From Dorea sp. CAG:317 (lineage in GTDB: Bacteria > Bacillota > Clostridia > Lachnospirales > Lachnospiraceae): a stretch of DNA of 64,000 bases. The notes under the pieces are model-generated. The model ran no database searches. It worked only from the letters and a program-made list of their open reading frames with translations, and was not told the origin of the DNA. Shown in pieces: positions 17,344 to 26,211 of this stretch (positions are counted from its first letter, which is position 1; every line of letters begins with the position of its first letter). The stretch lies in assembly GCA_000433535.1 (NCBI GenBank), contig FR892666.1, positions 61,722-125,721 of the forward strand, given 5' to 3'. Both the position numbers and the translations under genes were made by a program.

Positions 17344-20268
17344 TTAAAAGCTTGTCAAAGTTTTAAACAACTCTTTTTCTTCTTCTATTTTATCTTCTCC
17401 ACCGATGACACACATCTGATCTGCCTGAAGAACGGCTTCTGCCACTTTGTATAAAGCGCGGATATCATCCTGTTCTGCATCAAGGATCTGATTTCTCTCT
17501 TCGCGTATCATTTCTGCACTCACTTTATTCATGTAGAGGTTCATGGAGCGCTCTCCTTTGGATGCCGGTGTCATTGGCTGGTCAATACCGCTCATGGTTC
17601 CGATAATATATTTTGTCATATCACGCTCACTGACAGTAAAGTTTTTAAGATAATCTACAACACCGTCATATACATCCAGTGTCCGTTTCAAATTCGGATC
17701 ACGGTAAGATACAAAATATCCTTCCCCAATCCGGTTGAAATTGCTCATACATCCGTATGCCCCGCCTTTGACACGGATATTCTGCCACAGATAATCGTAA
17801 CTCATGATAACTTTGAGAATCTGTAATGCCCCTGTATAAGCTACGCCCAGGTCAATAAAGTTTCCTGCCTTGGCAACATACTGTACCTTGGATGCTGTTT
17901 TAAAGCCTTCGTTCTTTTTCTCGCAGTGGATCACACAGCGTTTATCTTCTTCTGCCGTTCTGGTATGAAGGCTGTTTTTTAATTTCTCTACCATTTCCTC
18001 CAAGCCCTCAAGTCCTTCTCTCGCAGCAGTATAACTGAGCATCATATTATCTCCACAGAATAATTTCTTTGAAAGATCAATTAATTTCTCTGATAATTTT
18101 TCTTTTTCTTCTTCAAAATGTTCTTCTATATAGGAAACCGTCTCATAAAAAGCAATTCCATTGGTCATATCCTTCAATTTTGCAGCAGGTGAAGCATACG
18201 ACTGTGCCCGAAGTACAGCAGTCACATGACCGGAAGACTGGAATTTCATCAAAAGCCTTGACTTTAACATTGCAAGGATTTCACGAATTCTCTTCCCGTC
18301 ATTCAGTTTTGACTCCATTAAAATCTCACGCATCATGTCAAATGCAACCGGAAGTTTTCCGTACAATGCCTTCCCTTTTATTTCAAAGGTTGCCTTAAAT
18401 GCTTTCTCTCTAATATTCGTTACGTCATTATAAAGCTCCAGAGAAGTACCGATTCCTCCTGTATTTACATTAATTTCGTTAAATAATGTTCCGTAATCAT
18501 ACCGTTCCGTATCGATAATTCCAAGAACGGACTGCAAGATTCCTACATACGGAAGATCCTGTTCCTCTACCAATGACATATCAAATAATACATCTACATA
18601 ACCGATTCCATTCGTTTCAATCTCATGGAAAATGACCGGGACACCGGCAAGTGTCATTTCTTCGTTAATGATAGGCTCAATCTCCCTGCTGATATCCTCT
18701 CTCTTTAACACCGGAATCTTCTCCAGATTTTCCTCACTCTCCGGTTCAGACTGGTAAGCCTCCAGCGCCTGTGTCTTTTGCACGAAAGCTTCTACTTCTT
18801 CTGCTGTAAGTGACTCTTTATACTTCTGAAGCTTCTCCTCAAGTTCCGCTTCCATGCGTGCTGTACGCCCTTTTTCCGGCGTAACAATAACAATTGCTCC
18901 ATGAGGATTGTCCAAGAGATATTTTTGAATCAGCTCTTCATAGTATCCCGTTCCAATTTGTTTCTTTAGAAATTCAAATGTATCTAATGCTTCAATGTGG
19001 ATAAACGGTTTTTCCTCATCATACAGCCAGCTATCCATCATTTGAAGTCCATACATCAATCCCTTTGGATAATTTCCAAAGTCAGCCTCCCGATAACGGA
19101 ATTCATAATAATTAATTCCTGCTTCGATTGCTTTTGTATCAATTCCATTTTTAACGCTTGCTCTCAAAACATCTTCGATCACTTGGATAAATTCTTCTTT
19201 TTGCTCTTCGTTGGCATTCTTAGCAATCACAGAAAAAATCGGCTGGTAAATCCCGTTATCGTAAGACCCCATAATATCTTTCCCGATTCCCGCGTCAGTG
19301 AGCGCTTTCTTAAGCGGCGCACCCGGAGCCGACAATAACGCATAATCCAAAATCTGAAAGGCGAGATACAGCTCTTTATCTAAGCTCGTACCGACAACTT
19401 TATTATAAGAAAGATACGTATTATCTTCTTCTGATTCTTCACTGGCTATAGAATATGGGATAACTTTCTCCTGCATTTCCGCAAAAGGTTCCTGGAAACG
19501 GATTCTGGAATCTACCGGTTCTCTGTCGTATTTCCCTAAATATTCCTGATCCAGCCAATGAAGCTTCTCTTCAATGTCCATATCTCCATACAAATAAATA
19601 TAGCTGTTGGATGGATGATAATACTTTCTATGAAAATCTAAAAATTGCTCATAGGTAAGTTCCGGAATCACCTCCGGATCTCCTCCGGATTCATTTGCAT
19701 AGGATGTGTCCGGGAAAAGTGTATTTAATATTACCCGATCCAGCACTCCTTCCGGTGAAGAAAATGCTCCCTTCATCTCATTGTATACGACACCGTTATA
19801 TTTCAGCTTATCTTCTGCCGAATCGAGTTGATAGCTCCATCCCTCTTGTCGGAAGATTTCTTCATGCTCATAAATGTTCGGATAAAATACCGCATCCATA
19901 TATACATGCATCAAATTCTGAAAATCCTGATCATTACAGCTTGCCACCGGATACACTGTCTTGTCCGGATAAGTCATGGCATTTAAAAATGTATTCAACG
20001 ATCCTTTCACCAGTTCCACAAAGGGATCTTTCGCCGGAAAATTTCTGGAACCGCAGAGCACAGAATGCTCCATAATATGCGGAACTCCTGTACTATCTGA
20101 CGGCGGTGTCCGAAATCCGATACTGAACACCTTATTATTGTCATCATTTTCTATATATACAACTCTTGCTCCGCTTTTTCTATGGCGAAGAAGATAGCCT
20201 TTGGCCTTGATTCCTTTCAAGTCCTCTTCTTTTTGCACTTCATAGGCTTGTAAGTCTTTCATACTCAT
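17344..20268 (-). CDS. M16C zinc metallopeptidase (insulinase / presequence-protease family)
   Basis: This large peptidase should degrade peptides inside its clam-shell chamber. Zinc is bound by the inverted motif HIMEH (His64, Glu67, His68), with the third ligand expected in the following helix. The 974 residues make two ~50-kDa halves joined by a helical hairpin with the M16C_associated domain near residues 470-700. There is no signal peptide, so it is cytoplasmic. AGGAGAG precedes the ATG. It stands alone between the acetyltransferase gene and era. Confidence 0.92.
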   Translation of the reverse strand: MSMKDLQAYEVQKEEDLKGIKAKGYLLRHRKSGARVVYIENDDNNKVFSIGFRTPPSDSTGVPHIMEHSVLCGSRNFPAKDPFVELVKGSLNTFLNAMTYPDKTVYPVASCNDQDFQNLMHVYMDAVFYPNIYEHEEIFRQEGWSYQLDSAEDKLKYNGVVYNEMKGAFSSPEGVLDRVILNTLFPDTSYANESGGDPEVIPELTYEQFLDFHRKYYHPSNSYIYLYGDMDIEEKLHWLDQEYLGKYDREPVDSRIRFQEPFAEMQEKVIPYSIASEESEEDNTYLSYNKVVGTSLDKELYLAFQILDYALLSAPGAPLKKALTDAGIGKDIMGSYDNGIYQPIFSVIAKNANEEQKEEFIQVIEDVLRASVKNGIDTKAIEAGINYYEFRYREADFGNYPKGLMYGLQMMDSWLYDEEKPFIHIEALDTFEFLKKQIGTGYYEELIQKYLLDNPHGAIVIVTPEKGRTARMEAELEEKLQKYKESLTAEEVEAFVQKTQALEAYQSEPESEENLEKIPVLKREDISREIEPIINEEMTLAGVPVIFHEIETNGIGYVDVLFDMSLVEEQDLPYVGILQSVLGIIDTERYDYGTLFNEINVNTGGIGTSLELYNDVTNIREKAFKATFEIKGKALYGKLPVAFDMMREILMESKLNDGKRIREILAMLKSRLLMKFQSSGHVTAVLRAQSYASPAAKLKDMTNGIAFYETVSYIEEHFEEEKEKLSEKLIDLSKKLFCGDNMMLSYTAAREGLEGLEEMVEKLKNSLHTRTAEEDKRCVIHCEKKNEGFKTASKVQYVAKAGNFIDLGVAYTGALQILKVIMSYDYLWQNIRVKGGAYGCMSNFNRIGEGYFVSYRDPNLKRTLDVYDGVVDYLKNFTVSERDMTKYIIGTMSGIDQPMTPASKGERSMNLYMNKVSAEMIREERNQILDAEQDDIRALYKVAEAVLQADQMCVIGGEDKIEEEKELFKTLTSF

Positions 20269-20365
20269 AAAGCGATCTGCTCTCCTTTCACGAAACTAAA
20301 TCTCATCGCTATTATTCTATCCTTTTTCTTCTTTTTTCACAAGAATATCTTCGGATATTTTCCCG

Positions 20366-20953
20366 CTATCTGTCCCAGCATGTCTTTTCATCTTCTTTTG
20401 TAATTTCACGGATTGCTTTACACGGGTTTCCAACCGCCACCGAGTTGTCCGGAATATCTTTTACGACAACACTTCCTCCTCCGATCACCACATTACTTCC
20501 AATTGTCACCCCCGGCATTACCTGCACACCGGCTCCGATCCACACATTGTCTCCAACTGTGATCGGATATGCGTATTCCAGCCCTTGATTTCTTCTAACC
20601 GCATCAATTGGATGTCCCGCTGTATGGAAGCCGCAATCCGGAGCAATAAATACATTATCTCCAAAGGTTACTTTCCCACCATCTAAGATTACCAGATTAT
20701 GATTGGAATAAAAATTCTCCCCGATCTCAATATTATATCCGTAATCGCACCAAAAAGGGGCTGTAATGCAGAAGTTTTCTCCTGTTTTCCCCAACAATTT
20801 CTTCAAAATGATTCTCTGGTTTTCTTCATCCGATGGGCGAAGTTGATTATAATCATAGCATAGATTTTTCGCTTCTGTTCTTTCTTTATACAATGTTTCA
20901 TCATAATTCGCATCATAAAGTTTCTTTGTTACCATCTTCTCTTTTTCTGTCAT
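20366..20953 (-). CDS. maa: Sugar O-acetyltransferase (maltose/galactoside type)
   Basis: It transfers acetyl from acetyl-CoA to a sugar hydroxyl. The N-terminal MTEKEKMVTKKLYDANYDETL block is the Mac domain; the rest is a left-handed beta-helix of hexapeptide repeats with the catalytic region NLVILDGGKVTFGDNVFIAP and FHTAGHPID. I place the start at ATG 20953 by homology (195 residues). An earlier ATG at 20998 adds 15 residues. The exact sugar is not readable. Confidence 0.88.
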   Translation of the reverse strand: MTEKEKMVTKKLYDANYDETLYKERTEAKNLCYDYNQLRPSDEENQRIILKKLLGKTGENFCITAPFWCDYGYNIEIGENFYSNHNLVILDGGKVTFGDNVFIAPDCGFHTAGHPIDAVRRNQGLEYAYPITVGDNVWIGAGVQVMPGVTIGSNVVIGGGSVVVKDIPDNSVAVGNPCKAIREITKEDEKTCWDR

Positions 20954-21000
20954 TTGATTCCCTGCCTCCACTTTCACATTTTTTCTATTTCTCATCACTT

Positions 21001-21648
21001 TTATTTGTCTTTGAAAACAATTTTATACTCGTCAAGATCATATTCATCTGCAAAAAATCCCGTCAGCATAGTCTCTGCATTACTTCTCGCATTTTCCAGT
21101 AATCCATTGGCAATTGCATTTTCCTGAGCGTTTAACTTCATTTTCTTTACTGCATCATTATTTTCTTCCAAGGTGATTTTACTGAAAATACTTTCTTCCT
21201 CGTGATAAACTTTAAAAGAATCCATATCCAGTTCATTGCTCAATACTTTCGCTTCCGGAAGTTTTACTTCAATCGTTTTATTCTTTTCTTTCCATTCAAT
21301 CTCGTTAAAATCATATCCCGCTTTGATGACAATATCGTAACTATATATGTATTTACTCTGAGTAAATGGGATTCGCATTCCATACAACTCTTTCGCATCT
21401 TCCGTTACATTCACTTCTGTACAATACGCAGACTGCGTTGCCATCTCGCCAATATCTTCAAAACCTATTTTTGTTGTTTTACTTTCAGACACGTTAATCA
21501 CGCATACACCTACTCCAATTGCTGCCACAATAGCCATCAAAAGCGCAAGCTTTAAAATAGTCCCAAAATTTCTGCTCACAAATCTGCTCACCTTACTATT
21601 CTTCGTTTTTTTCTCTTTCCTATTTTTTCTTTCCATCTGCTCTCTCAT
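21001..21648 (-). CDS. DUF4230 domain protein, membrane anchored
   Basis: The 215 residues start with a very basic stretch (RKNRKEKKTKNSK), then one transmembrane helix (about 32-52, LALLMAIVAAIGVGVCVI), then a soluble domain matching DUF4230, exposed outside the membrane. Function unknown. GGAGG lies eight bases before the ATG. The acetyltransferase gene follows closely and may be co-transcribed. Confidence 0.75.
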   Translation of the reverse strand: MREQMERKNRKEKKTKNSKVSRFVSRNFGTILKLALLMAIVAAIGVGVCVINVSESKTTKIGFEDIGEMATQSAYCTEVNVTEDAKELYGMRIPFTQSKYIYSYDIVIKAGYDFNEIEWKEKNKTIEVKLPEAKVLSNELDMDSFKVYHEEESIFSKITLEENNDAVKKMKLNAQENAIANGLLENARSNAETMLTGFFADEYDLDEYKIVFKDK

Positions 21649-21752
21649 GACTGTATCCTCCGATTTTCATTTTCTTCACTCATTATCTTTTAATTATCTA
21701 ACATTAACACAATTTCTGCAATCTATAAACACAAGAAATATAAAACATCGGA

Positions 21753-21783
21753 ATAAAAAAGGAGCATCTCACAGACGCCCCTT
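21753..21783 (-). terminator. Terminator of the NifX/MinD operon
   Basis: On the minus strand AAGGGGCGTC and GATGCTCCTT pair (two G-U pairs) and are followed by six Ts. Confidence 0.75.
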
Positions 21784-21818
21784 AGGATCCAATACATTGG
21801 AAAACATTTGATTGAAAA

Positions 21819-22175
21819 CTAACCGTTGCAGTTTCCTTCATGCGCATGTTCGTGACATACAGCACCGGTAGATTTGAGTTCTCCTTTCAGCCATGCCTCT
21901 ACACAATCTTTTGCATCTCCCTGTGCTCCGACGATCACTTCTACATTTCTCTCATTGAAAATATCGACAGCACCGCCGCCCATACCTCCTGCAATAATCA
22001 CTTCTGCACCATTATCTGCCAGAAAATTCGGCAAAAATCCCGGACGGTGTCCCGGATTCGGAACGCTCTTTTCGTCTACAATTTTGTTATCCTCTACATC
22101 GAAGAAGATAAAGTTCTCACAGTGTCCAAAATGTCCTGCTACGGTGTGTCCCATAGCTGCTACAGCAATTTTCAT
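21819..22175 (-). CDS. NifX/NifB-type Fe-Mo cofactor-binding domain protein (ORP-like)
   Basis: This single-domain protein of 118 residues has the dinitrogenase Fe-Mo cofactor biosynthesis fold: MKIAVAAMGHTVAGHFGHCENF at the start and ADNGAEVIIAGGMGGGAVDIF in the middle. Such domains bind metal-sulfur clusters; those next to MinD-type ATPases resemble the orange-protein (ORP) group of Desulfovibrio. There is no nitrogenase here. The His/Cys-rich tail (VCHEHAHEGNC) is a possible extra metal site. Last gene of a four-gene operon. Precise cofactor unknown. Confidence 0.85.
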   Translation of the reverse strand: MKIAVAAMGHTVAGHFGHCENFIFFDVEDNKIVDEKSVPNPGHRPGFLPNFLADNGAEVIIAGGMGGGAVDIFNERNVEVIVGAQGDAKDCVEAWLKGELKSTGAVCHEHAHEGNCNG

Positions 22176-22226
22176 AATTCATTACTCCTTTTTCATCTTT
22201 ATTTGTTATTTTTGATATAACCTGAA

Positions 22227-23102
22227 TTAATTCTTCTGTGCCAGCCCCAAAAGCCCTCGCACATTTTTATAAACTTCCAAAAGCGCAGTCCTTGCAGCAC
22301 AGTCAATCTCTGCCAGACTTTTTCCTTCATTGATTGCCTCGGAAGCCGTTTTATCATAAGGGATCTTCCCCACAAATGGAATTGCATTTTCCTCACAAAA
22401 AGAAAGGATTTGCTCTGTATTTCCCGGACTCTGGTCCCATTTATTCACACAGACCGCAAGCTTCGTCTCAAGCGTCCCTGCCGTTTTCACAAGACGCTTC
22501 AGATCATGGAGCCCTGATACCGATGGTTCTGCAACTACAAGAGCCAGATCCATTCCACTGACGGAAGCTATGACCGGGCAGCCAATCCCCGGAGAGCCAT
22601 CCACAATGGCAAGCTCCGTCTCAGGCGCATGCTTCAGCATGTCAAGCTTCACTGCTGTCACCAGTTTGCCGGAATTTCCACGACTCATTTTCAACGTTGC
22701 CGTACTAAATACTGTGTCACCAAGATAAAGTTCCTGTTTTCCTGCCACATCTTCTACCAGGCGCACTGCATCATTCGGACAGACATATTGACAGACACCA
22801 CAGCCTTCACAATGATATTCATCCACACCATAGGACCTTCCCTTGTCTGAAATAGCGTTGAACCTACATTTTTCTGCACAGTTTCCGCAGTGTACACACA
22901 AAGTCTCATCTATAACCGCTTTTTTTGACCCGATAAATTCCTTAGTTCTGCACTCGCCTGTTTTCTCTGTAACAATATGAAGATTCGGCGCATCCACATC
23001 ACAGTCTGCAATAGCATGTGATTGCGAAAACTGAATAAATGCAGCAGCCGTTGTCGTTTTACCGGTTCCACCTTTTCCACTCAAAATCAGAAGTCTCTTC
23101 AT
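22227..23102 (-). CDS. MinD/Mrp-type ATPase with 4Fe-4S ferredoxin insert (1)
   Basis: The 291 residues carry a deviant Walker A, GKGGTGKTT (about 10-18), and a two-cluster ferredoxin insert (CVHCGNCAEKC and CEGCGVCQYVC, about 67-110). Downstream are the switch II-like IVDGSPGIGCPVI and the nucleotide-binding NKWDQ. Proteins of this family (ParA/MinD clade, as in ORP clusters and Nbp35-like scaffolds) use ATP to assemble or move metal-sulfur cargo. The start overlaps the next gene by four bases (ATGA), and a sister protein is its neighbour, so a heterodimer is likely. Confidence 0.9.
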   Translation of the reverse strand: MKRLLILSGKGGTGKTTTAAAFIQFSQSHAIADCDVDAPNLHIVTEKTGECRTKEFIGSKKAVIDETLCVHCGNCAEKCRFNAISDKGRSYGVDEYHCEGCGVCQYVCPNDAVRLVEDVAGKQELYLGDTVFSTATLKMSRGNSGKLVTAVKLDMLKHAPETELAIVDGSPGIGCPVIASVSGMDLALVVAEPSVSGLHDLKRLVKTAGTLETKLAVCVNKWDQSPGNTEQILSFCEENAIPFVGKIPYDKTASEAINEGKSLAEIDCAARTALLEVYKNVRGLLGLAQKN

Positions 23103-23935
23103 GATCTCTCACCTCCGATTTTCTTCAAAATATCCCGGAACAGTAAACGATACTCTTCCTTCTCTTCACATACAATCTTTCCTTTTGCAGAAAGCTCTGC
23201 TGCCTCCCCATCATAAGGAATTCTCGCCAGAATTTCAATTTGATTCTCTATACAGAACTTTTCCATAGGTTCATACGGAAGATCCTGTTTGTTGATGACA
23301 ATTCCGCATTTCTTTCCTAACAGATTCACTAATTCATAGACCATCTTAAAATTGTGAAAGCCAAATGAAGTCGGCTCTGCCACTAAAATACAATAGTCTG
23401 CATCCCCGATGCTCTCATTGACACTGCATGCGCTTCCCGGAGGGCAATCAACAATGCTAAGTCCGTCCCTTTGAAATCCTTCCTTTTTTGCAGCTTTGAT
23501 CACTGCAATACCTGAAGCTTCCCCGATATTTAAGATTCCTGTAACAACATGAACCTGTTCGTGAACCCCCGTTTCCACATGTCCCAGTTCATATTCTGCT
23601 TCGATGACAGCATCTTGCGGACAAACAAGCTTACATCCACCACAGGAATGGCACACTTCCGAAAAAAGCATGGGCTTATCCTTCACATACACAAGAGCGT
23701 GGAACTGACAGAAATCTACACATTTTCTGCATCCGTCACATCTGTCTTCACGAAACTCAGGCAGGCATCTGTAAACGATTTTATTTTCCACATTTTGCGG
23801 TTTCAGAAATAATCTACCATTTGGCTCTTCCACATCACAATCTATATACGTTGATCGTCCTGCGGATACAGCAAGATTTACAGACACAAATGTCTTTCCT
23901 GCGCCGCCTTTACCACTTAGAACTGCAATTTTCAT
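23099..23935 (-). CDS. MinD/Mrp-type ATPase with 4Fe-4S ferredoxin insert (2)
   Basis: A sister of the neighbouring ATPase, 278 residues, with Walker A GKGGAGKT (about 8-15), cluster motifs CDGCRKCVDFC and CHSCGGCKLVC, switch region IVDCPPGSACSV and NKQD. The genes overlap by four bases downstream and one base upstream, which argues for tight coupling. In ORP-type clusters two such ATPases occur in tandem with NifX-like proteins, exactly as here. Confidence 0.9.
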   Translation of the reverse strand: MKIAVLSGKGGAGKTFVSVNLAVSAGRSTYIDCDVEEPNGRLFLKPQNVENKIVYRCLPEFREDRCDGCRKCVDFCQFHALVYVKDKPMLFSEVCHSCGGCKLVCPQDAVIEAEYELGHVETGVHEQVHVVTGILNIGEASGIAVIKAAKKEGFQRDGLSIVDCPPGSACSVNESIGDADYCILVAEPTSFGFHNFKMVYELVNLLGKKCGIVINKQDLPYEPMEKFCIENQIEILARIPYDGEAAELSAKGKIVCEEKEEYRLLFRDILKKIGGERS

Positions 23936-24663
23936 TATTGTATCCCGTGAAAGCCTGCATGAAACTTCGTAAGTTCTGACAGCTTCTCTTCCTTTAATAA
24001 TTTTACATTTTCTCTTGCATCTTCTACCTGCGATTTATACACTTTGATCTCGGCTGCTTTAAATACATTTCCTGCATTTTCACCGCAGCGAACAGTAATA
24101 ACCGTATCTGCACCGCTGTCTAATACAAACTGTGCCGCTTTTAATCCTGCACCGCCTTCTGCCTCTGCAGCAGGATTCTCTATTATTTCAACCGCGTCTT
24201 CATTTCCATCACACACCATAAAATAAGGTGCTCTGGCAAATGATACACAGACATCTTTCTTATTTTCATCCAAAGGTATTGCAATTTTCATACCAGACTC
24301 CTCCTTCTTTCTCTTCTCTTGTCTGTAACAGCGGTGCATTCTCTGCCCTCTGCAGCAGACACTTGATTCTTCCTCACACAAATGAAAATCACCGCCCCGA
24401 ATCACCAGTGTACTGCCATCAACTATAGCTTCGGCAATCTTCTTTCTCGCCTCTGCGTAAATCAGTTGAACCGTTGTTCTTGCTACATTCATGTACGCAC
24501 TGCATTCCTCCTGCGAGAAGTTCTCCTTATCGATCAGACGAATGGTCTCATATTCATCCACCGTCAAGACCACTTCTTTTCTAACACCACCTGCCTGTGT
24601 CGGGGTAAATTCATTATATCTTGGCATAGAACATACCCTTCGGCATTTTCTCGGACGCGGCAT
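23935..24663 (-). CDS. DUF134 helix-turn-helix protein fused to a NifX-type domain
   Basis: The first ~105 residues are DUF134: MPRPRKCRRVCSMP, then a sigma-like HTH (LIDKENFSQEECSAYMNVARTTVQ) and a Cys-rich end. Residues 125-242 are a NifX-type cofactor domain (MKIAIPLDENKKDVCVSFARAPYF). I place the start at ATG 24663 after AAGGAGGAG, giving 242 residues. A second perfect ribosome site (AAGGAGG) precedes Met125 at 24291, which could make a free 118-residue NifX protein. First gene of the operon; it may be its regulator. Confidence 0.85.
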   Translation of the reverse strand: MPRPRKCRRVCSMPRYNEFTPTQAGGVRKEVVLTVDEYETIRLIDKENFSQEECSAYMNVARTTVQLIYAEARKKIAEAIVDGSTLVIRGGDFHLCEEESSVCCRGQRMHRCYRQEKRKKEESGMKIAIPLDENKKDVCVSFARAPYFMVCDGNEDAVEIIENPAAEAEGGAGLKAAQFVLDSGADTVITVRCGENAGNVFKAAEIKVYKSQVEDARENVKLLKEEKLSELTKFHAGFHGIQ

Positions 24664-24721
24664 GAAATTCTCCTCCTTTTCATACGCATTTTCATTTATG
24701 GCATATGTCATTTATATCTCT

Positions 24722-24749
24722 ATCATACACCTTTATTGGAATATGTCAA
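24722..24749 (-). promoter_or_regulatory. Promoter of the DUF134-MinD-NifX operon
   Basis: TTGACA and TATGAT on the minus strand, 16 bases apart. A near-palindrome (ATGACATATGCCAT, 24697-24710) between promoter and gene could be an operator. Confidence 0.6.
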
Positions 24750-24818
24750 TAACCATCTTGGATTCTGATGCAAATAAACCACCCCGGATATCTATACCGG
24801 AATGGTTATGTTATACTA

Positions 24819-25268
24819 CTATATTTCTCTTAATGTTTTAGAAATCATTAAATATATTACAGTCAGTGGTATTACTACACAGGCAAACATTATAGTTATC
24901 CATATCGGAATCTGCACTTCTGGTCTAAGTCCCAATATTGATATTCCCATATAAATACTACCTATAATTTCCAATAAATTCTGCACTTTTTTGCGTTCTT
25001 CCTGAAGCTGTAATCTACTCTTTATCTTCTCTGATCTCCAATTTCCATATTTAATTTGAATATCATTCATATCTTCATCAGAGACAAGTTCGTCCATACT
25101 TACCCCTAATTCTAACGCCAGCTTTTTTGCCATAATCAAATCCGGACATCTCGAACCATTTTCCCAGCGACAAATAGTTTGCCTTGAAACATATAATTGA
25201 TCTGCCAGCTGCTGTTGCGTAAGGTTTTTTTCTTCTCTTAACTTCTTGATGTTATCATTTAATGCCAT
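24819..25268 (-). CDS. XRE-family regulator with C-terminal membrane helices
   Basis: Residues 5-65 form a Cro/C1-type helix-turn-helix (LREEKNLTQQQLADQLYVSRQTICRWENG in part), followed by a charged helix and two hydrophobic segments (about 98-115 and 120-142). Such membrane-tethered XRE proteins are common in Firmicutes; their signals are mostly unknown. GAGAGG precedes the ATG. It stands alone between the ORP-like operon and a gene remnant; its target is not evident. Confidence 0.82.
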   Translation of the reverse strand: MALNDNIKKLREEKNLTQQQLADQLYVSRQTICRWENGSRCPDLIMAKKLALELGVSMDELVSDEDMNDIQIKYGNWRSEKIKSRLQLQEERKKVQNLLEIIGSIYMGISILGLRPEVQIPIWITIMFACVVIPLTVIYLMISKTLREI

Positions 25269-25383
25269 ACTATATACCTCTCTTTCACCTTTATCATATA
25301 CCGCTAAAGCTTAAAACAAAAGCAACTGTATGGTTTCCCTTGTTTCCATTTTGGTAACACCGTGCTAGGCTCAACAAAACCAT

Positions 25384-25710
25384 TTATTTCCAGTTCTTGT
25401 CCATGATTTCTTTCGCCTGTTCTTCGGTAAGCTGATATTCTTCTTTTATTTGGGAAAGAGTTTCATCATAAGACAAACCTAATTTTCTACACATCTCTAT
25501 TCCACCTTGTTGCTTTCCAGCCAGTCTTCCATGCGCATCTGCTTCTTTCAATTCTTCTGCAAATAATTCATTTAATGCGTCACACATCCTTTTTTCCTCC
25601 TCCATCTGCTTCCAATTCGCTCTCTCAATCAGGTTCATTACTGCAGAGTAATCTTTGGAATGTCTATTTTTCTCATAATTCGAAGCGCCGCCGCAAATGC
25701 CGGATGCCAT
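25384..25710 (-). pseudogene. C-terminal remnant, probably Rpn/PD-(D/E)XK transposase-like nuclease
   Basis: The 108-residue frame starts abruptly (MASGICGGASNYEK) and then reads like the tail of Lachnospiraceae Rpn-family proteins: NLIERANWKQMEEEKRMC, an acidic helix, GRLAGKQQG, and a coil ending in EEQAKEIMDKNWK. The whole nuclease core is missing, so it is a fragment. The identification rests on recollection of the tail and is tentative. Confidence 0.5.
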
Positions 25711-26211
25711 TGTAACTTTTCTTTACTCATCTTACGCTCCTTCCCGCAGGAAAGATGTAAAATAAGCTAGTCTTATAGAATAATTATAAAGACACTTTCT
25801 CAAATATACAACAGCTTTCCTGCCATATCTAATTGTGATTTTGGAAATCTTGGAATTCTCTGACCGAATGGTCTGAATCTTATAGATAACGTTCCTTAGA
25901 ATTCTTTGATAAGATTAGTATAGGGGATAGAACGGGAAAATGCAAGAATCTACTATAATTTGCTCTCGCTCGCCTTATGTAAGCCACACTCAGTTGTGGT
26001 TCTCTCCCACTACTTACGGCAGCGCAGCACAAGCTCACGAACAATTCGTTCGCTTGTAGGGCATACGCCCTATGAATATTCCCAATCCGTAACCTGCGCT
26101 TCCAACCTCGTGAGCAAGCTCACTCAGTTGTGGGGCGTCGCCCCATAAATAATTCAAGCCGAGGAAACTTCCCTGTAATGGTGTTCCCTCGGCTTTCATT
26201 ATTTGCGCGGC
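25711..26211. other. Non-coding stretch with several short hairpins
   Basis: I see no convincing gene. The stretch holds several self-complementary words: AGGGCATACGCCCT, GGGGCGTCGCCCC, GTGAGCAAGCTCAC and CGAACAATTCGTTCG. It also has two copies of CACTCAGTTGTGG-like sequence (25988 and 26130 areas). This looks like decayed repeat or structured-RNA DNA. Confidence 0.4.
26156..26195 (-). terminator. Probable terminator of leuS
   Basis: AAGCCGAGG and CCTCGGCTT pair over nine bases directly after leuS. The U-tract is poor on the minus strand. Confidence 0.5.

Noticed and set aside
20330..20362. AATATCTTCGGATATT hairpin as a terminator of the M16 protease promoter region
   Set aside because: A short stem with no U-tract on the relevant strand; support too weak to list.
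21819..24663. A nitrogen-fixation locus
   Set aside because: NifX-like domains and MinD-type ATPases occur, but no nifH, nifD or nifK gene is present in the window.
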